Source: Uloborus plumipes (taxonomy: Eukaryota; Arthropoda; Arachnida; Araneae; Uloboridae). From it: 64,000 bases of DNA. This document shows positions 55,101 through 57,271 of this stretch, piece after piece; the stretch's first letter is position 1, and every line of letters begins with the position of its first letter. The translations under genes were made by a program, and so were the position numbers. The stretch covers positions 62,001 to 126,000 of the forward strand of contig JAXGGA010001185.1 in NCBI GenBank assembly GCA_038373865.1, read 5' to 3'. The notes under the pieces were generated by a model. The model was given only the letters and a program-made list of their open reading frames with translations. It did not search any database and had not been told where the DNA came from.

Positions 55101-56118
55101 TCAAATTGGCACTTTTCAAAATATTGGCTCTTATCTATTTATCTCGATGATGAATACGTAACTCCCGACGAGATAATTAAAAAATTGGTCATGTCAAATA
55201 GAAGATTACTCTCATAATTCTTTTTTAGTTTTAAAATAATGCTTTTGTTTTAAATTTTGCTGCTTGTTTTACATTCAAATGGTGAACTTTGGAATCTCTA
55301 GTATATACTTTGCTTATTTTCAAGATCTCCATGTCATTTTTTAAAATTTTCCTTGACCCCCCCCCCCAAATTAAAATCCTGGCTAGGCCACTGAGAACCG
55401 TCCTTAGTAACTGAAACTATGGAAACTCAGTAACTTGCTACCAGCATAACTTAACATGCTTTGTGTCCTTGGAGTGTTAAGTTATCAAGGTTCTACTGTA
55501 TTAAATCACACTAAATTCAAATTCAATTCACACTATTTATCATTGTGCATTTTTAGTAACAATAAATGAAAGGTTAAAAATTCAAACTAATCAATTAAAA
55601 ACATTTTGCTCTGGACTTTCAAAGCAGAATTACCTTCCTTATAAGTGAAAGTTCAAGAACAGAAGTTATTATTCTTTGTAAAATACATCAGGACTTTGGT
55701 TTCTTAGGTTAGAAACTTATGTTTGGATTTTTAAAAGAGGGGAATACCCCCCCCCCCCCCCCGCCCTCACACACACACACACACACACACAAATTTTTCT
55801 TCTTTTTTTTTTCAAACTACCTTTCAAAATGCATAACAGATTTGAATAAATAAGCAGTTTACGTCAGTAGTAAATGTAAATACAAGGAGCAGTAATGATA
55901 TAGTACAGCAATATTTAGAAAGTGTCAAAATTCATAGTAAAACTTAGAAAAAAAATCAAGTAAATGGTATAAAAAAATATGTTTCTTTTAAATAATATAG
56001 AATACCTTAAAACTGGAGGAGTAGCAACATCCTTTATCATAAGGGCAATCGTTATAAACATACCCTTAAGTTGCAAGAGAAGAGAATCTTCATCAGGATA
56101 CCGATATATCACACCATC
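961..56118 (-). CDS. INTU: Inturned (INTU) orthologue, partial, 12 exons
   Basis: Joined in the order given by the minus strand, twelve short coding islands give a continuous protein that follows Inturned through the end of its first longin region, the second longin region and the acidic linker. Inturned works with Fuzzy and WDPCP in the CPLANE complex at the basal body, supporting ciliogenesis and planar cell polarity; the Intu-Fuzzy pair is a Rab23 exchange factor. Each island has AG before it and GT after it, and codon phase agrees at all eleven junctions, which would be very unlikely by chance. Recognition rests on remembered similarity to vertebrate INTU, strongest in the exons at 45833, 27030, 25198, 21135 and 20757. 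The N-terminal acidic and PDZ part is not seen in the window, and the C-terminal longin lies at or beyond the left edge. Exons total roughly 1.2 kb over 55 kb of mostly transposon-filled introns. The start codon, promoter and stop codon are not in view. Confidence 0.88.
976..1122 (-). CDS. INTU: INTU exon l (acidic, Ser-rich linker)
   Basis: The acceptor is gaaaattttag. The exon completes the glycine codon left open by exon k and encodes [20 protein letters not shown], then [20 protein letters not shown] and ASDEYLSP. Acidic and serine-rich sequence is what INTU has between the second and third longin regions, but it is too low in complexity to prove homology. The phase match supports it. The donor is uncertain: gtggaa after base 976, giving phase 1, or gtaata after about base 962, giving phase 0. 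Confidence 0.6.
2435..3615 (-). pseudogene. Transposase remnant of element A
   Basis: Read on the minus strand, this region gives a basic N-terminal part with '[11 protein letters not shown]' and '[12 protein letters not shown]'. Next, in a shifted frame, comes '[17 protein letters not shown]', then '[18 protein letters not shown]' at about 2840-2925, and finally a C-terminal piece with '[15 protein letters not shown]' (2435-2650). All four blocks have counterparts in the open transposase at 62422-64000, in the same order. The catalytic core between 'LEPGSKY' and 'SHARW' is missing, and there are frameshifts and stops, so the copy is dead. Confidence 0.8.
3921..5408 (+). mobile_element. Non-autonomous Helitron
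   Basis: The 5' end is TCTATATATATAAAGATG, followed by GTTTGTTTG runs. The 3' end is a hairpin (GCACGG and CCGTGC arms at 5379-5396) followed by GGGTACTGCTAG and a T. The TC...CTAG termini, terminal hairpin, absence of inverted ends and insertion between A and T are Helitron hallmarks. No Rep/helicase is encoded. It lies inside element A, upstream of that element's transposase. Confidence 0.82.
4868..5027. repeat. Internal inverted repeat of the Helitron
   Basis: Arms of about 50 bp at 4868-4915 and 4975-5027, both containing CCTAGAATAG and a CACCTCTT core, are complementary with a few mismatches. They could fold into a long hairpin in the middle of the Helitron. Confidence 0.6.
6463..8279. 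mobile_element. hAT-like element B with ~450-bp TIRs
   Basis: The ends TAGGGTGCATC and GATACACCCTA are flanked by a perfect 8-bp duplication, GTATATAG, at 6455-6462 and 8280-8287. The inverted repeats extend to about 6925 on the left and back to about 7800 on the right. They include the shared block around CCGCACGAGGCCTGAA on the left and its complement on the right. The centre holds a broken transposase. Confidence 0.85.
7140..7640 (+). pseudogene. Transposase remnant of element B
   Basis: The plus strand encodes '[20 protein letters not shown]', then '[19 protein letters not shown]' in another frame, then '[20 protein letters not shown]' and 'FSHARWL'. These match, in order, the 'VGCDGTNVNVGKNRGVIR', 'MNELPFRHLFLHIDG' and '[10 protein letters not shown]' blocks of the open transposase at 62422-64000. 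Stops and frameshifts lie between the blocks, and both termini are missing. Confidence 0.8.
8288..11762. other. Intronic sequence, nothing assigned
   Basis: This 3.5 kb is AT-rich with poly-T at 8831-8852. The G- and C-rich patches at 9305-9340 and 9420-9460 may be remnants of another element, but I could not pair them. No exon-like island with good splice sites was recognised. Confidence 0.5.
11771..14249. mobile_element. hAT-like element C (TAGGGTGGTTCA ends)
   Basis: The left end TAGGGTGGTTCA and right end TGAACCACCCTA are inverted copies. They are flanked by an imperfect 8-bp duplication, AACAACAG on the left and AGCAACAG on the right. I recognise no transposase. The element also holds sequences such as GAATCCAAATATGATCTCCG at 13480 and GAATCCAAATATAAT near 13097. 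These resemble the ends of the element at 14772-16179, so further insertions are likely nested here. Confidence 0.65.
14540..14703 (-). CDS. INTU: INTU exon k (linker)
   Basis: This 164-bp exon encodes [29 protein letters not shown] and a serine-, threonine- and histidine-rich tail ending EKD. The first part resembles the INTU segment with 'asSPvpcls.adwFl'; the rest is low-complexity linker. The acceptor is atttatcag and the donor is gtgagt. It enters at phase 2, where AT plus C gives isoleucine, and leaves at phase 1. Its intron towards exon j contains two transposons. Confidence 0.75.
14772..16179 (+). mobile_element. Unclassified TIR DNA element
   Basis: The left end reads ATGTTTTTCGGGGTGCTGAA, then a TCC..AATAA..CTCCGTTTTT stretch and ATCACGTACAG. 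The right end is its imperfect inverted copy (CTGTACGTGAT at 16123 to CCGAAAAACAT at 16179). TIRs are about 60 bp. I saw no clear target duplication. The interior carries a remnant of a transposon-borne ORF family. The right TIR runs directly into the CR1 copy. Confidence 0.7.
15470..15860 (+). pseudogene. Remnant of a TIR-element ORF
   Basis: One frame gives [20 protein letters not shown] followed by [15 protein letters not shown] and a stop. A second frame gives [21 protein letters not shown] third gives [20 protein letters not shown] followed by [20 protein letters not shown]. From memory, these are pieces of a protein family widespread in arthropod and cnidarian transposons with a 'LKIHFLHSHLdfFPeNlG..sdEqGErFHQDI' motif, usually unnamed. 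At least two frameshifts separate the pieces. Confidence 0.65.
16142..18442 (+). CDS. Reverse transcriptase ORF of the CR1-like element
   Basis: The open frame has 766 codons. Residues about 29-65 are the endonuclease C-terminus ([11 protein letters not shown], then GDSDHNSI). The reverse transcriptase spans about 280-600, with [46 protein letters not shown] and the catalytic CFADDVKV near residue 505. A CR1-type C-terminal domain follows, with '[15 protein letters not shown]' and '[11 protein letters not shown]'. This is a truncated but uninterrupted polymerase, so insertion is fairly recent. The first ~25 codons, including the apparent ATG, are read from the end of the adjacent DNA transposon and are not original protein; the true start is lost. 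Confidence 0.88.
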   Translation: MKLIFGFSSPKNIKNIYRNFTEKHFSGGTRQDAVLDLVFCNVEGSVQALCVGEHIGDSDHNSIRFGIKFDMHKDKNFRIVPNFRNTDFVALRQSLKTVFSSGLDNSEVNLQWTEFKEKLAKTVGDYVPFRRKGVNTKIWPMWFTSETKDTLNRKQAAFCRLKETGHSADRLQYCEARRSFKYLVRFQKRELEQKLADNIDRNPKGFFAYANSGKVRNSQIGPLVDEHGNLIQNDGDIANVLNDFFSSVFNDNCISTVDTSKTQATLQLEDFVFSREDILLHLKKIKTTKAPGPDNIYPKILVECAEELVDTIVKIFNASYNSGTMPEDWKLANITPLFKKGSRGNAGNYRPVSLTSVVCKIFETLLKIKIMDFLENNSLLTSLQYGFRKGKSCATNLLHFYDKVTMALDNKKCVDIVYIDFQKAFDKVPHVALLSKLADIGIGGKILVWVRNWLTGRKQRVVVRGNHSKWSEVLSGVPQGSVLGPLLFIIFMNDIHENVSGNMNCFADDVKVMGVVENDEQVNQLQEDLDHITKWADKWGMAVNVGKCQVLHLGHGNKHTSYYLQGSVISKAENVMDLGVLINQDFKFSQQCSIASNKANRMLGFINRSISNKSKKVLLPLYRSLVRPHLEYAVQFWSPYLKKDINLLERVQRRATKLVKGLSNLDYDSRLRMLNMYSLEQRRTRGDMIQLFKFIKMKDVIGLNFCTESRTRGHCYKLFKSQANLEIRKNYYFSRVVGTWNSLPEEAVRSKGVDSFKRAIDLHWDL
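16219..18518 (+). mobile_element. CR1-like non-LTR retrotransposon, 5'-truncated
   Basis: The retained part runs from the last section of the endonuclease domain to the 3' end. The end is an (ATTTGT)n tail at 18491-18518 after a GC-rich stretch containing GACCAGCCCAGTTGGGCCC. The 5' end is lost, as is usual for target-primed insertion. The left boundary is approximate, set where recognisable endonuclease sequence begins. Confidence 0.85.
18519..19841. other. Intronic sequence, nothing assigned
   Basis: AT-rich intron. A 91-codon open stretch at 18728-19003 has a hydrophobic start but no recognisable family or splice context. Confidence 0.5.
19842..20527. mobile_element. Non-coding TIR element (hAT-type MITE)
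   Basis: The left end CAGGGGTGAGTGTGAGTTC and right end GAACACAATCACACCTG are inverted with few mismatches. ATTATC occurs immediately outside both ends (19836-19841 and 20528-20533). CAGGG..G termini resemble hAT MITEs, but only six duplicated bases are seen. No coding capacity. Confidence 0.65.
20757..20858 (-). CDS. INTU: INTU exon j
   Basis: This 102-bp exon encodes [20 protein letters not shown] and then [13 protein letters not shown]. It matches the INTU stretch with 'gpd.vYVdqV..tL' and the following leucine-rich helix at the end of the second longin. The acceptor is aatttttag and the donor is gtaagcac. Both junctions are phase 2. Confidence 0.85.
21135..21184 (-). CDS. INTU: INTU exon i
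   Basis: This 50-bp exon encodes [16 protein letters not shown] plus two bases and matches INTU 'LkHymLcvLLEaGGca' directly after exon h. The acceptor is catgttctag and the donor is gtatgttc. It enters at phase 0 and leaves at phase 2. The intron between exons i and j is 276 bp. Confidence 0.87.
21447..22824 (+). mobile_element. Mariner-like element with ~270-bp TIRs
   Basis: The ends CAGGGTGTTCCAAGTTAA and CTTGGAACACCCTG are each flanked by TA. Inverted similarity continues for about 270 bp on each side, including the block near CCTAGATGCATACTTCC. This is longer than classic mariner ends. A transposase fragment lies between. Confidence 0.85.
21725..22192 (+). pseudogene. Mariner-family transposase, C-terminal part
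   Basis: The sequence reads [20 protein letters not shown], then [20 protein letters not shown]. The aspartates of 'QHDGAPA' and '[12 protein letters not shown]' correspond to the second and third catalytic positions of Tc1/mariner DDE/D enzymes. A stop at about 22070 is followed in frame by more family sequence to about 22190. The DNA-binding N-terminus and first catalytic aspartate are missing, so the copy cannot make an enzyme. Confidence 0.85.
22844..24540. mobile_element. Old TIR element F
   Basis: The left part (22990-23160) and right part (24380-24520) are inverted copies, sharing the block around TAGCCCCACA with GATAAAA and TTTATCC nearby. The outermost bases TAGGATGTCTC and GATTCAGCCTA resemble the other TAGGGTG elements, but are worn and show no clear target duplication. 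A second direct copy of the right-end module lies just outside at 24650-24935. It is interrupted by the 421-bp element at 23177. Confidence 0.55.
23177..23597. mobile_element. 421-bp MITE rich in CTCATCGG motifs
   Basis: The left terminus GCCCCAAGTAGCAT..A..CTCATCGG and right terminus CCGATGAG..TATGCTGCTAGGGGC are inverted copies. The interior is richer in G+C than its surroundings. It repeats ATCGG, CTCATCG and CGATGAG many times in both orientations, including a near-perfect hairpin, CGATGAGAACTCATCG, at 23499-23514. No coding capacity. Confidence 0.65.
24650..24935. repeat. Direct duplicate of element F's right-end module
   Basis: This segment parallels 24240-24510 in the same orientation. 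Both run from GAGACTTAAAT/GAGACTTAAATT through CATACTTTATAGTTTATA to TGTGG.ACATGTGGGGCTA, with scattered differences. Confidence 0.6.
25198..25413 (-). CDS. INTU: INTU exon h (core of longin 2)
   Basis: This is the largest exon seen, with 216 bp and 72 codons. It starts [20 protein letters not shown], continues through [20 protein letters not shown] and ends [10 protein letters not shown]. The 'KGYLi..hLPKdDLiDi' and 'liIWrEVFP' motifs are the clearest INTU signatures in the window. The acceptor is taatttag and the donor is gtatgc. Both junctions are phase 0. Confidence 0.92.
25414..27029. other. Intron between INTU exons g and h
   Basis: AT-rich, with A and T runs at 26160-26190 and a TA microsatellite at 26351-26367. 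No transposon ends or exon-like islands were recognised. Confidence 0.5.
27030..27092 (-). CDS. INTU: INTU exon g (start of longin 2)
   Basis: This 63-bp exon encodes 21 codons, ending [13 protein letters not shown], which is the first strand of the second longin fold ('r.ytilG.sLFyKGyLi'). The acceptor is tgttttcag and the donor is gtaaatag. Both junctions are phase 0. It is separated from exon f by a 16.9-kb intron that holds at least eight transposons. Confidence 0.85.
27616..27663. repeat. Perfect 19-bp inverted repeat
   Basis: TTGGGGTAACTTTGGCCCA and its exact complement are separated by 10 bases. The same core recurs at both element ends and near 27245, 28270 and 28292. Confidence 0.85.
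27789..28108 (+). pseudogene. Psq/CENP-B-type HTH fragment of a pogo-like transposase
   Basis: From the methionine at 27789 the frame encodes a basic N-terminus and then [20 protein letters not shown], a Pipsqueak/CENP-B helix-turn-helix typical of pogo/Tigger and Jerky-like transposases. It goes on to '[20 protein letters not shown]', the start of the second helical DNA-binding module. The frame then ends, and no DDE catalytic domain follows. It could be a transposase remnant or, less likely, a captured host Psq exon. Confidence 0.75.
28535..29036 (+). mobile_element. 502-bp deleted mariner element
   Basis: Inverted ends CAGGGTGACAAGAAA and TTTCTTGTCACCCTG are flanked by TA. Between them is a mariner transposase remnant: '[20 protein letters not shown]', then in another frame '[17 protein letters not shown]' and '[19 protein letters not shown]'. 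The 'SPDLNPMDY' aspartate is the third catalytic residue. The copy is frameshifted and has lost its N-terminal half. Confidence 0.88.
29190..29640 (-). pseudogene. Tc1-type transposase, N-terminal relic
   Basis: On the minus strand the sequence gives '[19 protein letters not shown]'. In another frame it gives '[20 protein letters not shown]', then '[20 protein letters not shown]'. This is the paired-like double helix-turn-helix of a Tc1-family transposase. Stops and frameshifts interrupt it. No DDE catalytic part was recognised, though AT-rich decay to 29041 could hide a little more. Confidence 0.72.
29925..30001. repeat. (TA)n microsatellite
   Basis: Almost uninterrupted TA dinucleotides with a few AAATA variants. 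Confidence 0.95.
31727..31956. mobile_element. piggyBac-type MITE (TTAA target)
   Basis: The 230-bp element begins CCCTTTGAAGCAG and ends CTGCGTTAAAGGG, with TTAA directly outside both ends (31723-31726 and 31957-31960). TTAA duplication and CCC ends are typical of piggyBac derivatives. Inside the left end is a perfect 18-bp palindrome, TGGGACACCGGTGTCCCA (31743-31760). Confidence 0.82.
32157..32345 (+). repeat. tRNA-derived SINE
   Basis: A tRNA-like head contains an A-box (TGGTGGTTAAGACGCTGG) and a B-box (GGTTCGAGCCC) at tRNA spacing. Complementary ACCGAC and GTCGGT ends resemble an acceptor stem. It continues into a non-tRNA body with GCGGCATGTAAAAGATCCC. This is the layout of an RNA polymerase III-transcribed SINE. 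The 3' end is uncertain. Confidence 0.72.
33082..34279 (+). pseudogene. LOA ORF1, one frameshift
   Basis: The likely start is [20 protein letters not shown] at 33082. That frame runs to 33402, while the rest of the protein is in the next frame from about 33344 to 34279, so one indel lies near 33340-33400. The second part has a basic stretch ([17 protein letters not shown]), then a globular region with '[20 protein letters not shown]', '[15 protein letters not shown]' and '[19 protein letters not shown]', and an acidic tail. This resembles the DUF4780-type ORF1 proteins of arthropod retrotransposons, thought to bind nucleic acid. I see no CCHC knuckle. Confidence 0.72.
34316..37942 (+). pseudogene. 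LOA ORF2: endonuclease, reverse transcriptase, RNase H
   Basis: The frame opens at [18 protein letters not shown] (34316), which is the start of the APE-type endonuclease. It meets a TAA at 34454-34456 inside 'WTGKGKI.GLGV', and is then open for 1,137 codons to a TAG at 37865. Twenty-four more in-frame codons, ending NFASATGLF, run to a TAA at 37942. Landmarks are endonuclease '[13 protein letters not shown]' and 'LSDHRLITF', reverse transcriptase '[10 protein letters not shown]', '[10 protein letters not shown]', '[13 protein letters not shown]' and catalytic 'GYADDVVIV', RNase H 'WYTDGSK', '[11 protein letters not shown]' and '[18 protein letters not shown]', and a C-terminal zinc knuckle (C..C....E...H...C). 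All key catalytic residues are present. Two nonsense codons are the only lesions, and the polymerase and RNase H are uninterrupted. Confidence 0.9.
38185..39330 (-). pseudogene. Tc1-like transposase pseudogene
   Basis: From right to left the minus strand gives the end sequence near 39330 (complement of AAATTCACGCTG). It then gives N-terminal HTH sequence '[20 protein letters not shown]', '[20 protein letters not shown]' with the first catalytic aspartate replaced by asparagine, '[20 protein letters not shown]', 'GMMMWAGIM', and '[20 protein letters not shown]', ending '[10 protein letters not shown]'. In Tc1 enzymes the motifs are 'FSDES' and 'SPDLNPIEH', so both acidic positions are mutated here. 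Several frameshifts split it. The order of domains is complete, so this is a full-length but dead copy. Confidence 0.88.
39337..39397. repeat. (TA)n microsatellite
   Basis: About 60 bp of pure AT dinucleotide at the outer end of the Tc1 copy, which inserts into TA. Confidence 0.95.
39516..39705 (+). pseudogene. ORF1 C-terminus of the Daphne-like element
   Basis: The frame encodes [20 protein letters not shown] followed by '[20 protein letters not shown]' and ends LIAADKNAQ. The 'AR.l.k......W...G.i.v' pattern is the small C-terminal domain found in ORF1 of several arthropod non-LTR elements and in baculoviral envelope-type proteins. It is 5'-truncated. Confidence 0.6.
39979..42972 (+). pseudogene. 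Endonuclease-reverse transcriptase of the Daphne-like element
   Basis: The endonuclease begins '[20 protein letters not shown]' and 'IGITETW' (39979-40251). It continues in another frame ('[20 protein letters not shown]') and then from 40455 ('[11 protein letters not shown]', 'DKPTRI', '[13 protein letters not shown]'). A stop at 41497 sits in the '[10 protein letters not shown]' block. The polymerase palm is recovered in 42058-42972, with [20 protein letters not shown] and the catalytic SYADDTSVF, and ends '[15 protein letters not shown]'. At least four frameshifts or stops are present. Confidence 0.85.
43057..43156. repeat. (TA)n microsatellite
   Basis: About 100 bp of AT dinucleotides with a few ACATAT variants, in the 3' untranslated region of the Daphne-like element. 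Confidence 0.95.
43493..44025. other. Intronic sequence, nothing assigned
   Basis: AT-rich intron between the retrotransposon tail and INTU exon f. No further signal seen. Confidence 0.5.
44026..44079 (-). CDS. INTU: INTU exon f
   Basis: This 54-bp exon encodes exactly 18 codons, [18 protein letters not shown]. The acceptor is gtatatttcag and the donor is gtaagtgc. It is the acidic helix between the longin regions, comparable to the 'ld.aLsdLEaaDf' stretch of vertebrate INTU. Both junctions are phase 0. Confidence 0.82.
44357..44512 (+). pseudogene. Old fragment of a CR1-like reverse transcriptase
   Basis: The fragment encodes [12 protein letters not shown], a stop, then [20 protein letters not shown] and [11 protein letters not shown]. 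It aligns with '[15 protein letters not shown]' and '[20 protein letters not shown]' of the 16142-18442 copy. Stops and loss of flanking sequence on both sides indicate an older insertion of the same or a sister family. Confidence 0.82.
44513..45832. other. Intronic sequence, nothing assigned
   Basis: No gene seen. A 25-base poly-A run lies at 45672-45697. GGACTGAAAACAATT and AATTATTTCAGTCC around 45040-45135 are a weak inverted pair of unknown origin. Confidence 0.45.
45833..45995 (-). CDS. INTU: INTU exon e (end of longin 1, linker)
   Basis: This 163-bp exon encodes [19 protein letters not shown], then [18 protein letters not shown] and [17 protein letters not shown]. It matches the conserved INTU run in which 'RlDhFf.lfF' is followed by 'lp.v.Wl.LP.ei'. 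The acceptor is ttattatag and the donor is gtaaaagg. It enters at phase 2 and leaves at phase 0. This exon and 25198-25413 are the strongest evidence for the family. Confidence 0.88.
45996..47156. other. Intronic sequence, nothing assigned
   Basis: AT-rich, with a C-run followed by an A-run at 46799-46820 and poly-T near 47018. Nothing else recognised. Confidence 0.5.
47157..48250. repeat. Probable degenerate dispersed repeat
   Basis: It begins CAGCTGCATGGCCCGGCGATGC. It ends with a stretch resembling 'cccgggtgcccaagtatc', then AAATTTTATCCCAATCTGACG and ACACACATATAAACATATAT. Both ends resemble the edges of a common arthropod interspersed repeat in which a 'gCCCGGC.atGC' start is paired with a 'caaaTTT.at..aaatC.g' plus (CATA)n end. 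The interior is too worn to classify. Confidence 0.35.
48409..48443 (-). CDS. INTU: INTU microexon d (35 nt)
   Basis: The exon lies between acceptor attttatag and a strong donor, gtaagtat. Read at phase 0 it gives [11 protein letters not shown] plus TT, which joins the A of the next exon to give leucine, followed by AF. The 'FFMSLkLAF' string resembles the INTU segment around 'FMYGSLdsAF'. Phases agree on both sides. It is very short, so a chance pair of splice signals is possible. Confidence 0.6.
49213..49288 (-). CDS. INTU: INTU exon c (longin 1 helix)
   Basis: This 76-bp exon follows exon b after an 89-bp intron with acceptor ttttccag. It completes a cysteine codon and then encodes 25 residues beginning [19 protein letters not shown], an amphipathic helix in the position of the INTU longin helix. 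The likely donor is gtgtat, giving phase 0. A second GT seven bases further on (gtgttc, phase 1) cannot be excluded, so the last residues are uncertain. Confidence 0.68.
49378..49467 (-). CDS. INTU: INTU exon b (longin 1 beta strands)
   Basis: This 90-bp exon encodes [20 protein letters not shown] followed by IMLLVFPAS. This is the INTU pattern of a surface hairpin, an isoleucine-histidine strand, an acidic turn and a buried strand ending near Pro-Ala. The acceptor is tttatag and the donor is gtaaac. It enters and leaves at phase 2. Confidence 0.8.
50132..50468 (+). pseudogene. 5'-truncated CR1-like copy, 3' end only
   Basis: It encodes the last ~85 residues of the reverse transcriptase C-terminal domain ([35 protein letters not shown], '[11 protein letters not shown]') and the same 3' end with GACCAGCCCAGTTGGGCCC and ATTTGT repeats. 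It is very close to 18160-18518 but differs by substitutions, a short indel and an in-frame TAG at about 50378. It was inserted independently. Confidence 0.88.
50469..52720. other. Intronic sequence, nothing assigned
   Basis: No INTU exon is expected here by phase, and none was seen. A 40-codon open stretch around 50500-50590 containing '[15 protein letters not shown]' looks faintly like a Tc1 linker but is too short to call. TCATTTATT-type repeats occur at 51770-51980. Confidence 0.5.
52905..55217 (+). pseudogene. hAT transposase C-terminal half, split by an insertion
   Basis: The first part reads '[20 protein letters not shown]' in essence ([16 protein letters not shown]), '[16 protein letters not shown]' and, after stops, the dimerisation block '[20 protein letters not shown]' followed by '[11 protein letters not shown]'. 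It stops at 53535, where an insertion begins. Beyond the insertion, from 55131, the same frame continues [19 protein letters not shown] and MSNRRLLS, then a stop at 55217. This is the usual 'hrd..is.deVid.fa..k.RrL' end of this hAT group. The N-terminal BED and RNase H core are missing or unrecognisable, and there are in-frame stops near 53193 and 53283. Confidence 0.82.
53536..55130. mobile_element. 1.6-kb TIR element, TTAT duplication, GATCGGTAAC repeats
   Basis: The left terminus starts GAGCTAATATTTAGAAAAG followed by TGCCAATTTGA; the right terminus is its inverted copy ending CAATTTGAAAAG-type complement and ATATTGGCTC. TTAT lies directly outside both ends (53532-53535 and 55131-55134). 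Removal of the element plus one TTAT restores the reading frame of the hAT transposase it interrupts, which fixes the boundaries. The interior has repeated ATCGGTAAC motifs near 53718, 54108 and 54263 and weaker variants (GCGGTAAC near 53919, GATCTGTAAC near 54939). No coding capacity. The superfamily is not recognised. Confidence 0.8.
55402..56005. other. Intronic sequence with C-run and (CA)n microsatellite
   Basis: A run of about 16 C at 55748-55763 is followed by (CA)n to about 55792. The rest is AT-rich with no other signal. Confidence 0.6.
56006..56118 (-). CDS. INTU: INTU exon a (start of longin 1)
   Basis: This 113-bp exon encodes 37 codons plus two bases, including [19 protein letters not shown]. 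The acceptor is attttgtag and the donor is gtattc. It matches the INTU stretch in which a tyrosine- and proline-containing strand is followed by the hydrophobic 'lkGmFiTia.mi.dv' helix. It enters at phase 0 and leaves at phase 2, so its last two bases (AG) join the C that opens the next exon to make serine. It is the most 5' exon I can identify; the preceding exon was not found between here and 64 kb. Confidence 0.8.
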
Positions 56119-57262
56119 CTACAAAATGAAACACACATATGATCAAATTCTTGTTCACACTTTCAGTTTTTATTCCAAAAGCATTCTGATCATTTTTCTG
56201 AAGATTAATTTAAAAAAATGTACTTTTCGGTGAAGAGATCTGTTTTATCTTTCAATCTGCAAGTATTTTAGTGTTGTGAAAGATAAAACTATTGGTGTAA
56301 ATTAATTCATTGGTATAGATACGTCAAATACGGATTTCCGGTGAAGTTGTCGGTCAAACAAATTATTTAATAAAAGAATACAACTGCTGAACACAGTATC
56401 ACACATTGCAACAAAGCTGCAGCAATGCGTAGCAAGTCCATCACAAGTAGTAGGCCAATAATTGGTGATAAAAACTGCTGATTGCCTCTACTTTTCTTAT
56501 GCAGAGGAAAACAAAAATTCAGTTGTGATTTTGCATTCTTATCGCATCATTAAATTATAATTTCTTCACTTTTGCATATCTTTTTTCATTATACTCAGTT
56601 TATCGAAACAAAAAATTGAAGGAACAAAAACTTTTAAAAAATATTGCAGGAAAAAAATTTTGAAAAAATTGTAGGAAGCTGAAGCATTCTCACTGTGCAG
56701 AATCTTTAAATCAAACAAGTAACAATAGTTCATGAAAACAACGGCAAAATAATCATCAGTTCCACTAACATTCAGGGGGCTACAGCGATCACAGTTTTTG
56801 ATTTATCTACTATTCAAACATTATTATTTTATAATAATTCAAACTTACTATTTTATAATAGTAAGTTTATGTAGATTCTTGATTTAAAGAAACTATCATA
56901 ATACACATAATTGTGTACCTCACATCACATATTAAAAGAAGCTTTGGGGTTTTTTTTTTCCTCTGAACATAAAGTACAAAAGAAAAAACTTTGGAGAAAA
57001 AAAAAAAAACCTAAAGCTTAGGTATCAAATTAAATAACTGCTGTTGGTAAAAGTATTTGGGTTTCGAAACACACATGCATCAGACTGCCCGGAAAAAAAG
57101 GAGAAACAAGTGCATGGGAAATTTTAACTAATAACGCATTTACTGGTTTAAGAACAAAGTTCAAACATAAATTAAATCTTAAAAATTTTAAAAAATAAAG
57201 TTTCCAAAGTTAAAATGAGAATTGAAAAGATTAAACAAGATACATTACAAATTACAAAATGA
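56119..57262. other. Sequence upstream of the first recognised INTU exon
   Basis: The next 5' INTU exon is not recognisable here. A 17-bp duplicated TTTTATAATA / TATTTTATAATAGTAAG stretch lies near 56825-56865. Otherwise AT-rich. Confidence 0.45.
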
Positions 57263-57271
57263 GTGTCACAA

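Larger units (their letters stand above)
52729..55393 (+). mobile_element. hAT transposon (ZMYM/DUF4371-type), interrupted
   Basis: The left end CAGGGGCGTAGTCAAGG and right end CCTGGCTAGGCCACTG are inverted and match the common CAG.GGCGTAGCCAGG hAT terminus. Flanking octamers AGAACACT and AGAACCGT are an imperfect 8-bp duplication. The element carries the C-terminal part of a hAT transposase and is split by the insertion at 53536-55130. Confidence 0.82.
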
